Below the pieces are notes generated by a model. It had not been told where the DNA came from. It saw only the letters and a list, made by a program, of their open reading frames with translations, and searched no databases. Of a stretch of DNA of 64,000 nucleotides, positions 48,947 through 56,478 are shown piece by piece. The DNA is from Pleomorphomonas carboxyditropha. GTDB lineage: Bacteria; Pseudomonadota; Alphaproteobacteria; Rhizobiales; Pleomorphomonadaceae. Numbering within the stretch: position 1 is the first letter of the stretch; every line of letters begins with the position of its first letter. The stretch spans positions 1-64,000 of the forward strand of contig NZ_NQVN01000003.1 of the NCBI RefSeq assembly GCF_002770725.1. Direction: 5' to 3'. The translations under genes were made by a program, and so were the position numbers.

Positions 48947-49516
48947 TCAGCCGTTGATCGGGATCGAGCGCCCCTGCTTGGGCGTACTGGCCTCGCGCTT
49001 TTCCATCGTGATCGTGAGCACGCCGTTCTTGAAAGCGGCCTTGATCGTGTCCTGGTTGGCATCGGCCGGCAGATTCAGAGCGCGCTGAAAGCTGCCGTAG
49101 GAGCGCTCCACCCGGTGGAAACCACCGTCTTTGCTTTCCTGCTCCTGACGCTTTTCACCGCGCACCAGCAGCACGTCGTTGTCGAGCGTGATCTGGATGT
49201 CTTTTTCCTCGATGCCGGGTACTTCCAGGGCGATCTTGTACTGCTTGTCGGTCTCCTGGATGTCCAGCGCCGGCTTCAGCATGCCCGGCCAGTCCGACGG
49301 CCAGCGTGGCATGGCCAGCGTCGGGAAACCGAAGCCTCGAAACGCGTCGTCGAACAGGCGGTCGATCTCGCGATGCAATTGCAGGATGGGACTGACGGGC
49401 CCACCCGCCACCGGCAGGTCATTGCGCTGCACCGGCAGCGAGGCAGTGCTCTGTTGTTCTTCCTGCTCCTTTTTGAACCAGTTCCAGGGAGCCAATTTCT
49501 TGAAATCAATGTCCAT
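48947..49516 (-). CDS. hsp20: LHR small heat-shock protein (sHsp20c type)
   Basis: 189 residues. The alpha-crystallin domain covers about residues 75-165 (PALDIQETDKQYKIALEVPGIEEKDIQITLDNDVLLVRGEKR, SYGSFQRALNLPADANQDTIKAAFKNGVLTITMEK). Long N-terminal arm; short C-terminal tail with an IPI motif (RSIPING) for oligomer contacts. It holds denatured proteins for ClpK. The ATG at 49516 is 5 bases after GGAGGT. Unlike the second copy, this one is intact. Confidence 0.93.
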   Translation of the reverse strand: MDIDFKKLAPWNWFKKEQEEQQSTASLPVQRNDLPVAGGPVSPILQLHREIDRLFDDAFRGFGFPTLAMPRWPSDWPGMLKPALDIQETDKQYKIALEVPGIEEKDIQITLDNDVLLVRGEKRQEQESKDGGFHRVERSYGSFQRALNLPADANQDTIKAAFKNGVLTITMEKREASTPKQGRSIPING

Positions 49517-49548
49517 GTCATACCTCCAGAAATCAATTGAAGACTCAC

Positions 49549-49830
49549 TCAATCCGCTTGCCTGCGGCTATGGATAGCGCGCCCAGGCAACACGGGATGT
49601 TTCGCTGACTTCGGCTGCTCATCTGTGCGTATCACCTCCTTCTTTCTGCCTGCTTGGATCTGATCATTGATCCATTGATCGATTTCACTTTGACGAAACC
49701 GCCACGTCCCGCCGACCTTGAAGGCCGGAATTTCCCCGTGCGCGGCGAGCCGGTAAAGCGTCCGCTTGCCGACCTTTAAGTAGGTAGCCAACTCGTCGAG
49801 TGTGAAGATCGCCTGCTGGCGCGCTGTCAT
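49549..49830 (-). CDS. LHR excisionase-type HTH DNA-binding protein ('dna' gene)
   Basis: 93 residues. A helix-turn-helix of the excisionase/MerR-like HTH_17 type (FTLDELATYLKVGKRTLYRLAAHGEIPAFKVGGTWRFRQSEIDQWI) with a basic tail. It is the first gene of the LHR unit and corresponds to the small gene upstream of shsp20c-clpG in published islands. It is likely a regulator or nucleoid-type protein acting on the direct repeats just upstream. The ATG at 49830 follows GGGGGTGG. Confidence 0.85.
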   Translation of the reverse strand: MTARQQAIFTLDELATYLKVGKRTLYRLAAHGEIPAFKVGGTWRFRQSEIDQWINDQIQAGRKKEVIRTDEQPKSAKHPVLPGRAIHSRRQAD

Positions 49831-49878
49831 ACCACCCCCACATGTTCCGTCGTCACGCGGCCTCGCTCGAGGAAGTTC

Positions 49879-49930
49879 TTGCAAGACTTTGCAAGATAGT
49901 GCGCCTAAAATGCCGAAAGTCAAGAGTCAA
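49879..49930 (-). promoter_or_regulatory. LHR promoter region with helically phased direct repeat
   Basis: TTGCAAGA occurs twice, at 49879-49886 and 49889-49896, exactly 10 bp apart, about 50 bases before the HTH gene. On the transcribed strand, TTGACT hexamers end near 49925 and 49918, with loose -10 candidates (CTATCT/TATCTT) near 49895. The repeats would sit at the start of transcription, where a repressor such as the HTH protein could bind. The gap from here to 50053 shows nothing else. Confidence 0.45.
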
Positions 49931-50053
49931 CATCCAGCGATCTGCTGGCCGATCGATGTGAATCAATCGTAAGCAGCGAGGAAACAAATGTTGGCTGCCG
50001 CCGCGATGGTGCTCCCCAAGTCGTCAATCTGTAGCCATGTGAAGGGGAAGTCC

Positions 50054-50430
50054 ATGAACGAGATTGCCCGAGTCGGGGTGGATCTGGCCAAGCGGGTTAT
50101 CTAGGTGCATGCGGTGGATGCGCGCGTGGTGGTTGCCAAGGCGCTGGCCGCTGACAAGTTTGCGGCCTGGTGCGTGGAGCTGCCTCCCGGCTGCCTGGTG
50201 GCCCTGGAGGCCTGCGGCGGTGCGCATCACTGGGCACGCAAGCTGCGCGGCTATGGGCTGGATGCGCGGCTGATTGCAGGCCACTTCGTCACGCGCTACC
50301 GCATGGCCGGCAAGGGACGCAAGAACGGTGCGGCCGATGCCGCAGCGATCTGCGAGGCGGCAACCCGCCCGCACATGCGCTTCGTGCCGGTGAAGCCGCC
50401 GGCGCAGACGCTGCTGACCACCCATCAGCT
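50054..50430 (+). pseudogene. IS110-family transposase fragment with in-frame stop
   Basis: Starts MNEIARVGVDLAKRVI, then a TAG stop at 50102-50104, then VHAVDARVVVAKALAADKFAAW. It continues through ALEACGGAHHWARKL and KNGAADAAAICEA to VPVKPPAQTLLTTHQ. These are the DEDD-domain motifs of IS110 transposases. The C-terminal transposase_20 half is missing, cut at the junction with the IS66 fragment. Not functional. Confidence 0.88.
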
Positions 50431-50980
50431 GCGCAAACCTCCCGATTCACTCACGCAGCTGATTCCTGCTTGCCTAGGGACGACCGTGTAAGCGGCAGAT
50501 GGTCGGAGTCCTTTGCGACCAGCACCTACGTGAGCAGCCCGGAGGTGGGGATGCCCTTGGCGATGATCTCCGCCGGGACTGGCGCCTGGGTCAGCGTTCG
50601 GCACCTGTGCGCAGGTCCACTTGCCGCGGATGTGGCACTCTACCGTGAATACGCCCGGTGTGTTGTCCAGCTTCTCGCTGATGCGCTTGAGCGCACAGCC
50701 GCACGCGCAGCGAGTGTTCTCGGGCTCGTGGTGGCAGTCCACGCGCGGCAGGTCCGCCGGCAAGGCGGTGCGCTTAGGCATCGCGCCAGGCGTAGCCGGC
50801 GGCTTCTTCTTGCCCAGCAGTTCCTGGAGCTGCGCCTCAGCCGCGGCAAGGTCGGCGTCCAGAGCCTCGTCGAACAGCGCGCGTTGTTCGGCATCGAGCT
50901 GCTCGCTCTTCTTGCCGAACTTCAGGCGTCGCAGCTGGGCGATCTCGAACGAGAGCTTCGCCGTAGGCGCTGACATGGGC
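50431..50980 (-). pseudogene. IS66-family transposase (TnpC) fragment, frameshifted
   Basis: Minus-strand fragment beginning LSFEIAQLRRLKFGKKSEQLDAEQRALFDEA, then the IS66 zinc-ribbon region CACGCALKRISEKLD and GVFTVECHIRGKWTCAQ. After that the frame breaks. The continuation LTQAPVPAEIIAKGIPTSGLL and VLVAKDSDHLPLYT is in the other frame and carries a TAG between them. Both ends are truncated. Confidence 0.85.
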
Positions 50981-51053
50981 GAAAAGCATCCGAGCATCAC
51001 CCCCCAGGATGGCTCTCATCTCGATACAGAGGTGAATCCTCCGCACTATTCGG

Positions 51054-51092
51054 CTCCCTACGATGATATGGACTGATCACATCGGTAGGGAG
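51054..51092 (+). promoter_or_regulatory. Inverted repeat covering the LysR ribosome-binding site
   Basis: CTCCCTAC-GATG (51054-51065) pairs with CATCGGTAGGGAG (51080-51092), with one bulged base and a 14-base loop. The right arm contains the GGGAG ribosome site, 5 bases before the ATG. As RNA it could hide the start of translation; as DNA it resembles a LysR binding site. Confidence 0.6.
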
Positions 51093-51097
51093 AAAGC

Positions 51098-52006
51098 ATG
51101 AACTTACGCCATCTTCGCTGCTTCATCGCCGTAGCCGAGGAACTGCACTTCGGCCGGGCTGCTCGACGGCTGCACATCGAACAGTCTCCACTGTCGCGCA
51201 CGATCCGCCAGATGGAGGCGGATTTAGGGGTGCCGCTGCTCAACCGCTTGCCACGCAGTGTTCGTCTCACACCGGCGGGACAGGTCTTCCTCGAAGAAGC
51301 CCGGCGCGTACTGCTGGCCTTCGAGCAAGCGCAGACCAAGGCACGCGCCGCAGCGAACCAGCGGAACACGCTGCGCATCGCACTATCTGGTGACATGGGG
51401 CAGGCCCGCTTGTCGGCGTTGCTTGCGCTTTGCCGCGAGGAGGCACCACAGGTCGGCATTCGGATATTTGAAACGCCACTGGCGCAGTTGGTGACTGGAC
51501 TGCGCAACGACTTGTATGACGCAGGTTTTGCATTGGCTGGTGAAATGGACGCCGGCATCGTCGCCATGCCGGTGTGGCGAGACCCGCTGGTGGTGGCTTT
51601 GCCCGCCAGGCATCCGCTGCTGGCTTTCAAGGAAGTGCCGCTGGAGGAAGTGGCGAGCTATCCGCTGGTGCTGTGCGATCCCCAGGTCTGCGAAGGTTGC
51701 AGCCGGCAGCGCGAACGGCTGCTCCGCACGGTGGATGCGCAGCCGACGGTAGCCGAGTACGTCAAGACCCATTCCCTGATGCTGGCCCTCGTGGCCGCCG
51801 GCTACGGCGTGGGCTTTTCGAGCGCGGCGCATCTGGCGGGTTGCCATCAGGCCGATGTCGTCGTGCGGCCGCTGGCCGACGAGACCGCTTCGCTGACGAC
51901 CTATCTACTGCGACCCGAAGGCGAAATCATGGAGCCGCTGCGGCAGTTCATCGACCGCGTGGAGCGTGTCGGACGCCCGCAAGGCACCGATCAACGCCCG
52001 ATGTGA
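51098..52006 (+). CDS. LysR-family transcriptional regulator (ICE-side copy)
   Basis: 302 residues. HTH: LRHLRCFIAVAEELHFGRAARRLHIEQSPLSRTIRQMEADLG. Effector domain with DAGFALAGEMDAG, ALPARHPLLAFKEVPLEE and LALVAAGYGVGFSSAAHLAG. By eye roughly 45% identical to the LysR at 32402-33310 along its whole length, so the two are paralogs. ICEclc transfer is controlled by LysR-type proteins (TciR, BisR), so an ICE-regulatory role is possible, but I cannot tell which one this is. Confidence 0.88.
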   Translation: MNLRHLRCFIAVAEELHFGRAARRLHIEQSPLSRTIRQMEADLGVPLLNRLPRSVRLTPAGQVFLEEARRVLLAFEQAQTKARAAANQRNTLRIALSGDMGQARLSALLALCREEAPQVGIRIFETPLAQLVTGLRNDLYDAGFALAGEMDAGIVAMPVWRDPLVVALPARHPLLAFKEVPLEEVASYPLVLCDPQVCEGCSRQRERLLRTVDAQPTVAEYVKTHSLMLALVAAGYGVGFSSAAHLAGCHQADVVVRPLADETASLTTYLLRPEGEIMEPLRQFIDRVERVGRPQGTDQRPM

Positions 52007-52220
52007 CGCGGGGATTTTGGACGGTACGATTCCCTTTCGGTCTGGACCTTGACCCGCATTGCATCGGCGGCCGACCTTTTGCGTCACGGGCATGGATGGC
52101 GAATCGGGCCTATCCACCCGGCATCAAGCAAGGCACCTTCAAGCTGTCGAGGTCACAGCAGTGACGCAGAACGCATGAGCCCTTGCTGGATGCAAACCGG
52201 CTCAGCCGGAAGTCGCATTG

Positions 52221-52278
52221 GCGCTTTACCCCGCCCGTATTCCTACGAAAACTTTGCCCTGGTTTTCCGGTAAAGCGC
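52221..52278. repeat. 10-bp inverted repeat in the gap before the ICE core
   Basis: GCGCTTTACC (52221-52230) and GGTAAAGCGC (52269-52278) are exact reverse complements 38 bases apart. The whole gap 52007-52545 has no convincing gene; this repeat is its only clear structure. It may be a remnant element end or a regulator site for the following operon. Confidence 0.5.
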
Positions 52279-52545
52279 AGCATCCCTTCCTGATCGAACT
52301 TGGATGCGCGGCTTTTCAGACCGTTGCGCCGGTAACAAGATTTTTCGCAGGTGCATTATGGTTGAGGTGTAGCGGGCACCGCAAGAAGGTTTGCCCCCTG
52401 CGTAACGCTCGGCGACATCGCCGCACCCAACGTCCACCACGATGCCGACCGGCTCGCGCTTCATCGGGTTCTTTGGGCAATCGCTGCGCCCATGTGGGCC
52501 GCGCGCGCTTGCCATGTGTCGATCCGACGATGGGAAGAGCGCGAT

Positions 52546-53304
52546 ATGCCGAAATCGAGCAGCCACGCCTTTGGCGCAAAGACGTACTACCGACCGATCG
52601 AGGCGGCCGTCCGCTGGTGCGGTCTCCTGCGCTTCGAGCAGCGTATTCTGGAAGCGCTGGAGCAGCGTGCCATGCCGGAGCCCGGCGAATTCCCGCGCTG
52701 GCCGCTGCTGCGCCTGTATGCCGAGCGCATCTTCGACGCGCTGACGCATGGCGAATTGCCCGGTGGCAAGGCCGGCATCGTGCTGGACTCGCAGCGGCCG
52801 GCGCTCGACGACCCCGAGCTGACCGTGCGCCACGTGGACTTGAAAGCGTGGATGTCGCAGTTCTACCCCGGCGATCGGCCGGGGTTTTTGTTTGACGGCA
52901 TCGAACGCGCGGTGCATCCGGCGGTGAGCGTGGACACGCTCAACATTCTGCTGGCCGATCGCGAAGCAGCGAAGTCGCAACTTGCCGAACTTGCCCTGGT
53001 GCATGAAACGCTGCGCACCGCGCACGAAGCACTGGCGAAGGAACATGCCACGCGCGCGGCCAACGACGAACAGGCGCGCGAGCCTGGCCTGCGCAGCGAG
53101 ACGACTTACCTCAACATCATCGGCGGACTGCTGACGCTGCTGCTGGGCAATTCGCCGTCAGGCGCGGCCTATTCGTCGTTCCGCAGCATGGATGCCGTGG
53201 TCAGCGCGCTGATCGCACACCATGAGGGGCGGCCGGGTCTCAGCGAGCGGACGCTGTGGAGCAAGCTCGCGCAGGCGCGGCGCCACCTGGAGGCGTCGCG
53301 CTGA
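52546..53304 (+). CDS. Conserved hypothetical protein of clc/PFGI-1-type ICEs
   Basis: 252 residues, start at the ATG MPKSSSHAFGAKTYYRPIEAAVRWCGL. I recognise it only as a protein that commonly precedes alpA in these ICEs, sometimes mislabelled as a receptor tyrosine kinase; no kinase motif is visible. Residues about 60-130 are a mixed domain (RWPLLRLYAERIFDALTHGELP, LKAWMSQFYPGDRPGFLF). About 140-180 is a coiled coil (LADREAAKSQLAELALVHETLRTAHEALAKEHA). The C-terminal 60 residues (TTYLNIIGGLLTLLLG, ERTLWSKLAQARRHLEASR) look like a small helical DNA-binding end. Confidence 0.75.
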   Translation: MPKSSSHAFGAKTYYRPIEAAVRWCGLLRFEQRILEALEQRAMPEPGEFPRWPLLRLYAERIFDALTHGELPGGKAGIVLDSQRPALDDPELTVRHVDLKAWMSQFYPGDRPGFLFDGIERAVHPAVSVDTLNILLADREAAKSQLAELALVHETLRTAHEALAKEHATRAANDEQAREPGLRSETTYLNIIGGLLTLLLGNSPSGAAYSSFRSMDAVVSALIAHHEGRPGLSERTLWSKLAQARRHLEASR

Positions 53305-53336
53305 CGACGCGGCCAGCATGATGCCGATGCGGCGCA

Positions 53337-53369
53337 CTGCAATTGCAGTCGCTGCTTCTGCAATTGCAG
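53337..53369. promoter_or_regulatory. Paired 12-bp palindromes upstream of alpA
   Basis: CTGCAATTGCAG occurs at 53337-53348 and again at 53358-53369. Each copy is a perfect palindrome, and their centres are 21 bp apart, two helical turns. The outer bases (CA...TG) extend the symmetry of the whole 37-base block. Position and spacing fit an operator bound by two dimers, controlling the alpA-parA operon. Confidence 0.7.
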
Positions 53370-53445
53370 TGATTTCGGCGACCGCGGTGTATTGAATACG
53401 AGGCACTTTCCGAACAGCGCCAGTGAGCGTCAAGGAGTGTCTCTC

Positions 53446-53664
53446 ATGTCTTCGCAGACCACCGCGCCGGCAGTGCCGGCCGAGCACCGCATCCTGCGTC
53501 GCGCCGAAGTCGAGGCCAAAACCGGCTTCAAGCGCGCGCATATCTACAGCCTGATGAAAGAAGGCAAGTTCCCCAAGGCGCTGCGCTTGGGCGTGCGCGC
53601 CGTGGGCTGGGACTCGGCGGAGGTCGAGCAATGGATCGCCGATCGCCTCGATGAGCGCGCCTGA
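53446..53664 (+). CDS. alpA: AlpA-family regulator
   Basis: 72 residues. Excisionase-like HTH: ILRRAEVEAKTGFKRAHIYSLMKEGKFPKALRLGVRAVGWDSAEVEQWIADRL, the AlpA pattern. The ATG at 53446 follows AAGGAGTG. In ICEclc-type elements alpA heads the regulatory operon that leads to transfer competence. It ends 14 bases inside an open frame leading into parA and is 40 bases before the parA start. Confidence 0.92.
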   Translation: MSSQTTAPAVPAEHRILRRAEVEAKTGFKRAHIYSLMKEGKFPKALRLGVRAVGWDSAEVEQWIADRLDERA

Positions 53665-53704
53665 CGCTTTTCCTCGGTACATGCCATTCAACCGGGAGAG
53701 GCCC

Positions 53705-54571
53705 ATGCAGGTGGTGTCCATCATTTCGACCAAGGGCGGCGTCGGCAAGACCACGACGGCGGCCAACCTGGGCGGCTTCGCAGCCGACACCGGGCTGCGC
53801 GTGCTGCTGCTGGACCTGGACGTGCAGCCCACGCTGTCGAGCTACTTCACGCTGGCCGAGCGCGCGCCGGCCGGGATCTACGAGATGCTGGCCTACAACG
53901 AGCAGCGCGCCGAGCAACTGGTGTCGCGCACCGCGATCGAGCGGCTTGACCTGGTGCTCTCGAACGACGACCGCGGCGAGCTGAACACGCTGCTGCTGCA
54001 CGCGCCCGATGGCAGATTGCGGCTGCGCCACCTGCTGCCCACGCTGGCGCCGCACTACGACCTGCTGCTGATCGACACCCAGGGCGCGCGCAGCGTGCTG
54101 CTGGAGATGGCGGTGCTGGCCTCGAACTTGGCGCTTTCGCCGGTGACGCCGGAAATCCTCGCGGCGCGCGAGCTGCGGCGCGGCACGCTGCAACTCATCG
54201 AGGACATCGCGCCGTACCGCCACCTCGGCATCGAGCCGCCGCCGCTGCACCTGCTCATCAACCGCGTGCATCCGGTGTCGTCGAATGCGCGGCTGATCCA
54301 GCAGGCGCTGCGTCAGGTATTCCAGGAGCAGCCTGGCGTGCGCGTGCTGGACACCGACGTGCCGGCGATTGAAGCCTATCCGCGCGCCGCGACGCGCGGA
54401 CTGCCGGTGCATCGGGTGGAATACCGCCAGCCGGCGGGCCGCACGGCACCTGCCGCATTGGAGACCATGCGCGCGCTGGCCGGCGAGCTGTTCCCGGCGT
54501 GGCAGGAGCGCTTTGCGCTCGTCACCGGCCGAGGCGACGCGGGAGGGGCCGGCCATGGCCAGCGCACATGA
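53705..54571 (+). CDS. parA: ParA/Soj-family partition ATPase
   Basis: 288 residues. Deviant Walker A STKGGVGKTTTAANL at about residue 8, Walker B LLLLDLDVQPTLS, second motif LLIDTQGARSVL. The C-terminal regions fit ICE ParA proteins. It probably stabilises the excised circular form with the ParB-like partner downstream. The ATG at 53705 follows GGGAGAGG. Its end overlaps the next small gene by 17 bases. Confidence 0.93.
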   Translation: MQVVSIISTKGGVGKTTTAANLGGFAADTGLRVLLLDLDVQPTLSSYFTLAERAPAGIYEMLAYNEQRAEQLVSRTAIERLDLVLSNDDRGELNTLLLHAPDGRLRLRHLLPTLAPHYDLLLIDTQGARSVLLEMAVLASNLALSPVTPEILAARELRRGTLQLIEDIAPYRHLGIEPPPLHLLINRVHPVSSNARLIQQALRQVFQEQPGVRVLDTDVPAIEAYPRAATRGLPVHRVEYRQPAGRTAPAALETMRALAGELFPAWQERFALVTGRGDAGGAGHGQRT

Positions 54572-54812
54572 CCTGGCCCGCGGCCACAAGCGGCTGCGAG
54601 GGCTGATCGAGTTCGCCCTGGGAGAAGGTTGGAAGGTGGTGCGCACCCGCGGCGGGCACCTGCTGTTCACGAAGCAAGGCTGCGCGCCGATCTACACCAG
54701 CTCGACGGCGAGCGACCACCGCGCCGAGCGCAACGCCCGTGCGCAGCTTCGCCGCGCCGACCGACAGGCGGCCCAGGGTGTTGCAGCATCTCAGGAGAAT
54801 GGCCGTGGCTGA
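54555..54812 (+). CDS. HicA-like small protein between parA and parB
   Basis: 85 residues. The core RGLIEFALGEGWKVVRTRGGHLLFTKQGCAPIYTSSTASDHRA has the HicA/YcfA shape: a helix, two strands and a GGH that sits where the catalytic GSH-type His of HicA lies. There is no HicB antitoxin next to it. The gene overlaps parA and the ParB-family gene, so it is embedded in the operon and may serve as an RNA-binding partner. It corresponds in position to the small gene called shi in ICEclc (from memory). Confidence 0.65.
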   Translation: MASAHDLARGHKRLRGLIEFALGEGWKVVRTRGGHLLFTKQGCAPIYTSSTASDHRAERNARAQLRRADRQAAQGVAASQENGRG

Positions 54813-56466
54813 CCTGACGCCGCAGGACATGGCCGCCAATCTGCTGGCCTCGGGCTTCGAGCGCAACGGCCCTTCGGTCGCGGCCCTGAGCGACCCCATC
54901 GCCGACACGCCGATGGTGGTGACGCTGGACCAGTTGCGCCCCTACGACCACGACCCGCGCGTGACGCGCAACCCGGCCTACGAGGACATCAAGGCCTCGA
55001 TCCGCGAACGCGGGCTCGATGCGCCGCCCGCGATCACGCGCCGGCCCGGCGAACCGCACTACATCATCCGCAACGGCGGCAACACGCGCCTGGCGATCCT
55101 GCGCGAGCTGTGGAGCGAGACGAAAGACGAACGGTTCTTCCGCATCCCCTGCCTGTTCCGCCCGTGGCCGCAGCGCGGCGAAGTGGTGATGCTGACCGGG
55201 CACCTGGCCGAGAACGAGTTGCGCGGCGGGCTCAGCTTCATCGAGCGGGCCTTGGGCGTGGAGAAGGCGCGCGAGTTCTACGAGCAGGAAATGGGGCGGG
55301 ACAGCGGCCAGCCGCTGTCGCAGAGCGAGCTGGCGCGGCGGCTTACGGCCGATGGCTTCCCGCTGCCGCAGTCGCACATCAGCCGCATGCAGGACGCCGT
55401 GCACTACCTGCTCCCGGCGATCCCCACGCTGCTGTACGGCGGGCTCGGCCGGCATCAGGTGGAACGGCTCGCGGTGCTGCGCAAGGCCTGCGAACGCACC
55501 TGGGAGCGGCATGCCCTGAGGCGCAACCTGTCGATGGACTTCGCTACGCTGTTCCAGGACCTGCTGGCGCAGTTCGACACGCAGCCCGACAACTTCTCAC
55601 CGCAGCGGGTGCAGGACGAGCTGGTCGGCCAGATGGCCGAGCTGCTGGAAGCGGACTACGACACGCTGAGCCTGGAAATCGACGACAGCGAGAGCCGGCA
55701 GCGCGCATTGACCAGCGATCCTGCGCCGCTGCAGGCGGCAAGACCTGCGGTGCCGGCCGGGCCACCGCGACCACCGTCACCGCCTTCGCTGCCGCCCGGC
55801 CCCTCGGTGCAGTCGTCGGAGCCTGGCCCTGGCCAGGCTGCGCAGGCCGGTTCCACGCCGGCCGCCAGCGACAAGGGCATGCAGCAGGATGACGAACGCC
55901 TGCAGGGTCACATCGTGTCCCCGGCCCCGACCACCGAACGCCTGCAATCCATCCAGCGCATGGTGGCCGATCAGATGGGCGACAAGCTGCCCGACTTCGA
56001 GGCCGACGCGCTGCGCGCGATCCCTGTGCAGGCGGGCGGGCTCTACCCCATCTCGGATGTCTGGTACATCGAGCCCGGCCTGGATGTGCCGGATCGGCTG
56101 CGGGTGCACATCGCACAGTTCGCGCGCGAGATCGCCGAGGAAGCCGACGTGGCCGGGCAGGTCGAACCCAGCGAAGGCGGCATGGGCTTCGTCTGCGTGG
56201 CGCCCCCGGCGGTGCGCGCATTGCCTCCGTTCGCGTGTGCGGTGCTGACCTTGCTGCATGCGCTGTGCGCCGCGCCCCGACCCGCCCCCGGCTTCGATGG
56301 CGCCCGGCTGGCCGACGACCTTGCGGCCTTGCTGCATGGCGGCGGCGCATATCCGCGCCTGAGCGATGCCGGGCTGGTAAAGCTGTTCCGGCTGCTGCGC
56401 ATGGCGCGCCGGCTGCTGGATCTGGAGACCGGCGCGGCCTTCAGCAACCCCGGCCACGGCGCCTGA
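54799..56466 (+). CDS. ICE ParB-family protein (TIGR03764, PFGI-1 class; BisD-like)
   Basis: 555 residues. The ParB/Srx nuclease-like domain starts near residue 45 (VVTLDQLRPYDHDPRVTRNPAYEDIKASIRERGLDAPPAITRRPG, YIIRNGGNTRLAILREL). An HTH region follows (LSQSELARRLTADGFPLPQSHISRMQDAVHYLLPAIP). A long Pro/Ala-rich linker (about 310-390) leads to a C-terminal domain. In ICEclc the equivalent protein, BisD, acts with BisC to switch on transfer genes. Start ATG at 54799; the GTG at 54805 has better ribosome spacing. Confidence 0.9.
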   Translation: MAVADLTPQDMAANLLASGFERNGPSVAALSDPIADTPMVVTLDQLRPYDHDPRVTRNPAYEDIKASIRERGLDAPPAITRRPGEPHYIIRNGGNTRLAILRELWSETKDERFFRIPCLFRPWPQRGEVVMLTGHLAENELRGGLSFIERALGVEKAREFYEQEMGRDSGQPLSQSELARRLTADGFPLPQSHISRMQDAVHYLLPAIPTLLYGGLGRHQVERLAVLRKACERTWERHALRRNLSMDFATLFQDLLAQFDTQPDNFSPQRVQDELVGQMAELLEADYDTLSLEIDDSESRQRALTSDPAPLQAARPAVPAGPPRPPSPPSLPPGPSVQSSEPGPGQAAQAGSTPAASDKGMQQDDERLQGHIVSPAPTTERLQSIQRMVADQMGDKLPDFEADALRAIPVQAGGLYPISDVWYIEPGLDVPDRLRVHIAQFAREIAEEADVAGQVEPSEGGMGFVCVAPPAVRALPPFACAVLTLLHALCAAPRPAPGFDGARLADDLAALLHGGGAYPRLSDAGLVKLFRLLRMARRLLDLETGAAFSNPGHGA

Positions 56467-56478
56467 GCAGAGGCCATC

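Noticed and set aside
50105-50491. A short intact gene starting after the TAG in the IS110 region
   Set aside because: It is the continuation of the interrupted IS110 transposase, and its last third runs into the IS66 fragment.
52546-53304. Receptor protein-tyrosine kinase annotation for the ICE hypothetical
   Set aside because: No kinase or Walker motif is visible; the name appears to be a propagated database label.
53358-53369. CRISPR-like repeat pair near alpA
   Set aside because: Only two 12-base palindromes with a 9-base gap; no array, no spacers and no cas genes in the window.
54555-54812. A complete HicAB toxin-antitoxin pair
   Set aside because: No HicB-like gene is adjacent; the neighbours are parA and the ParB-family gene.
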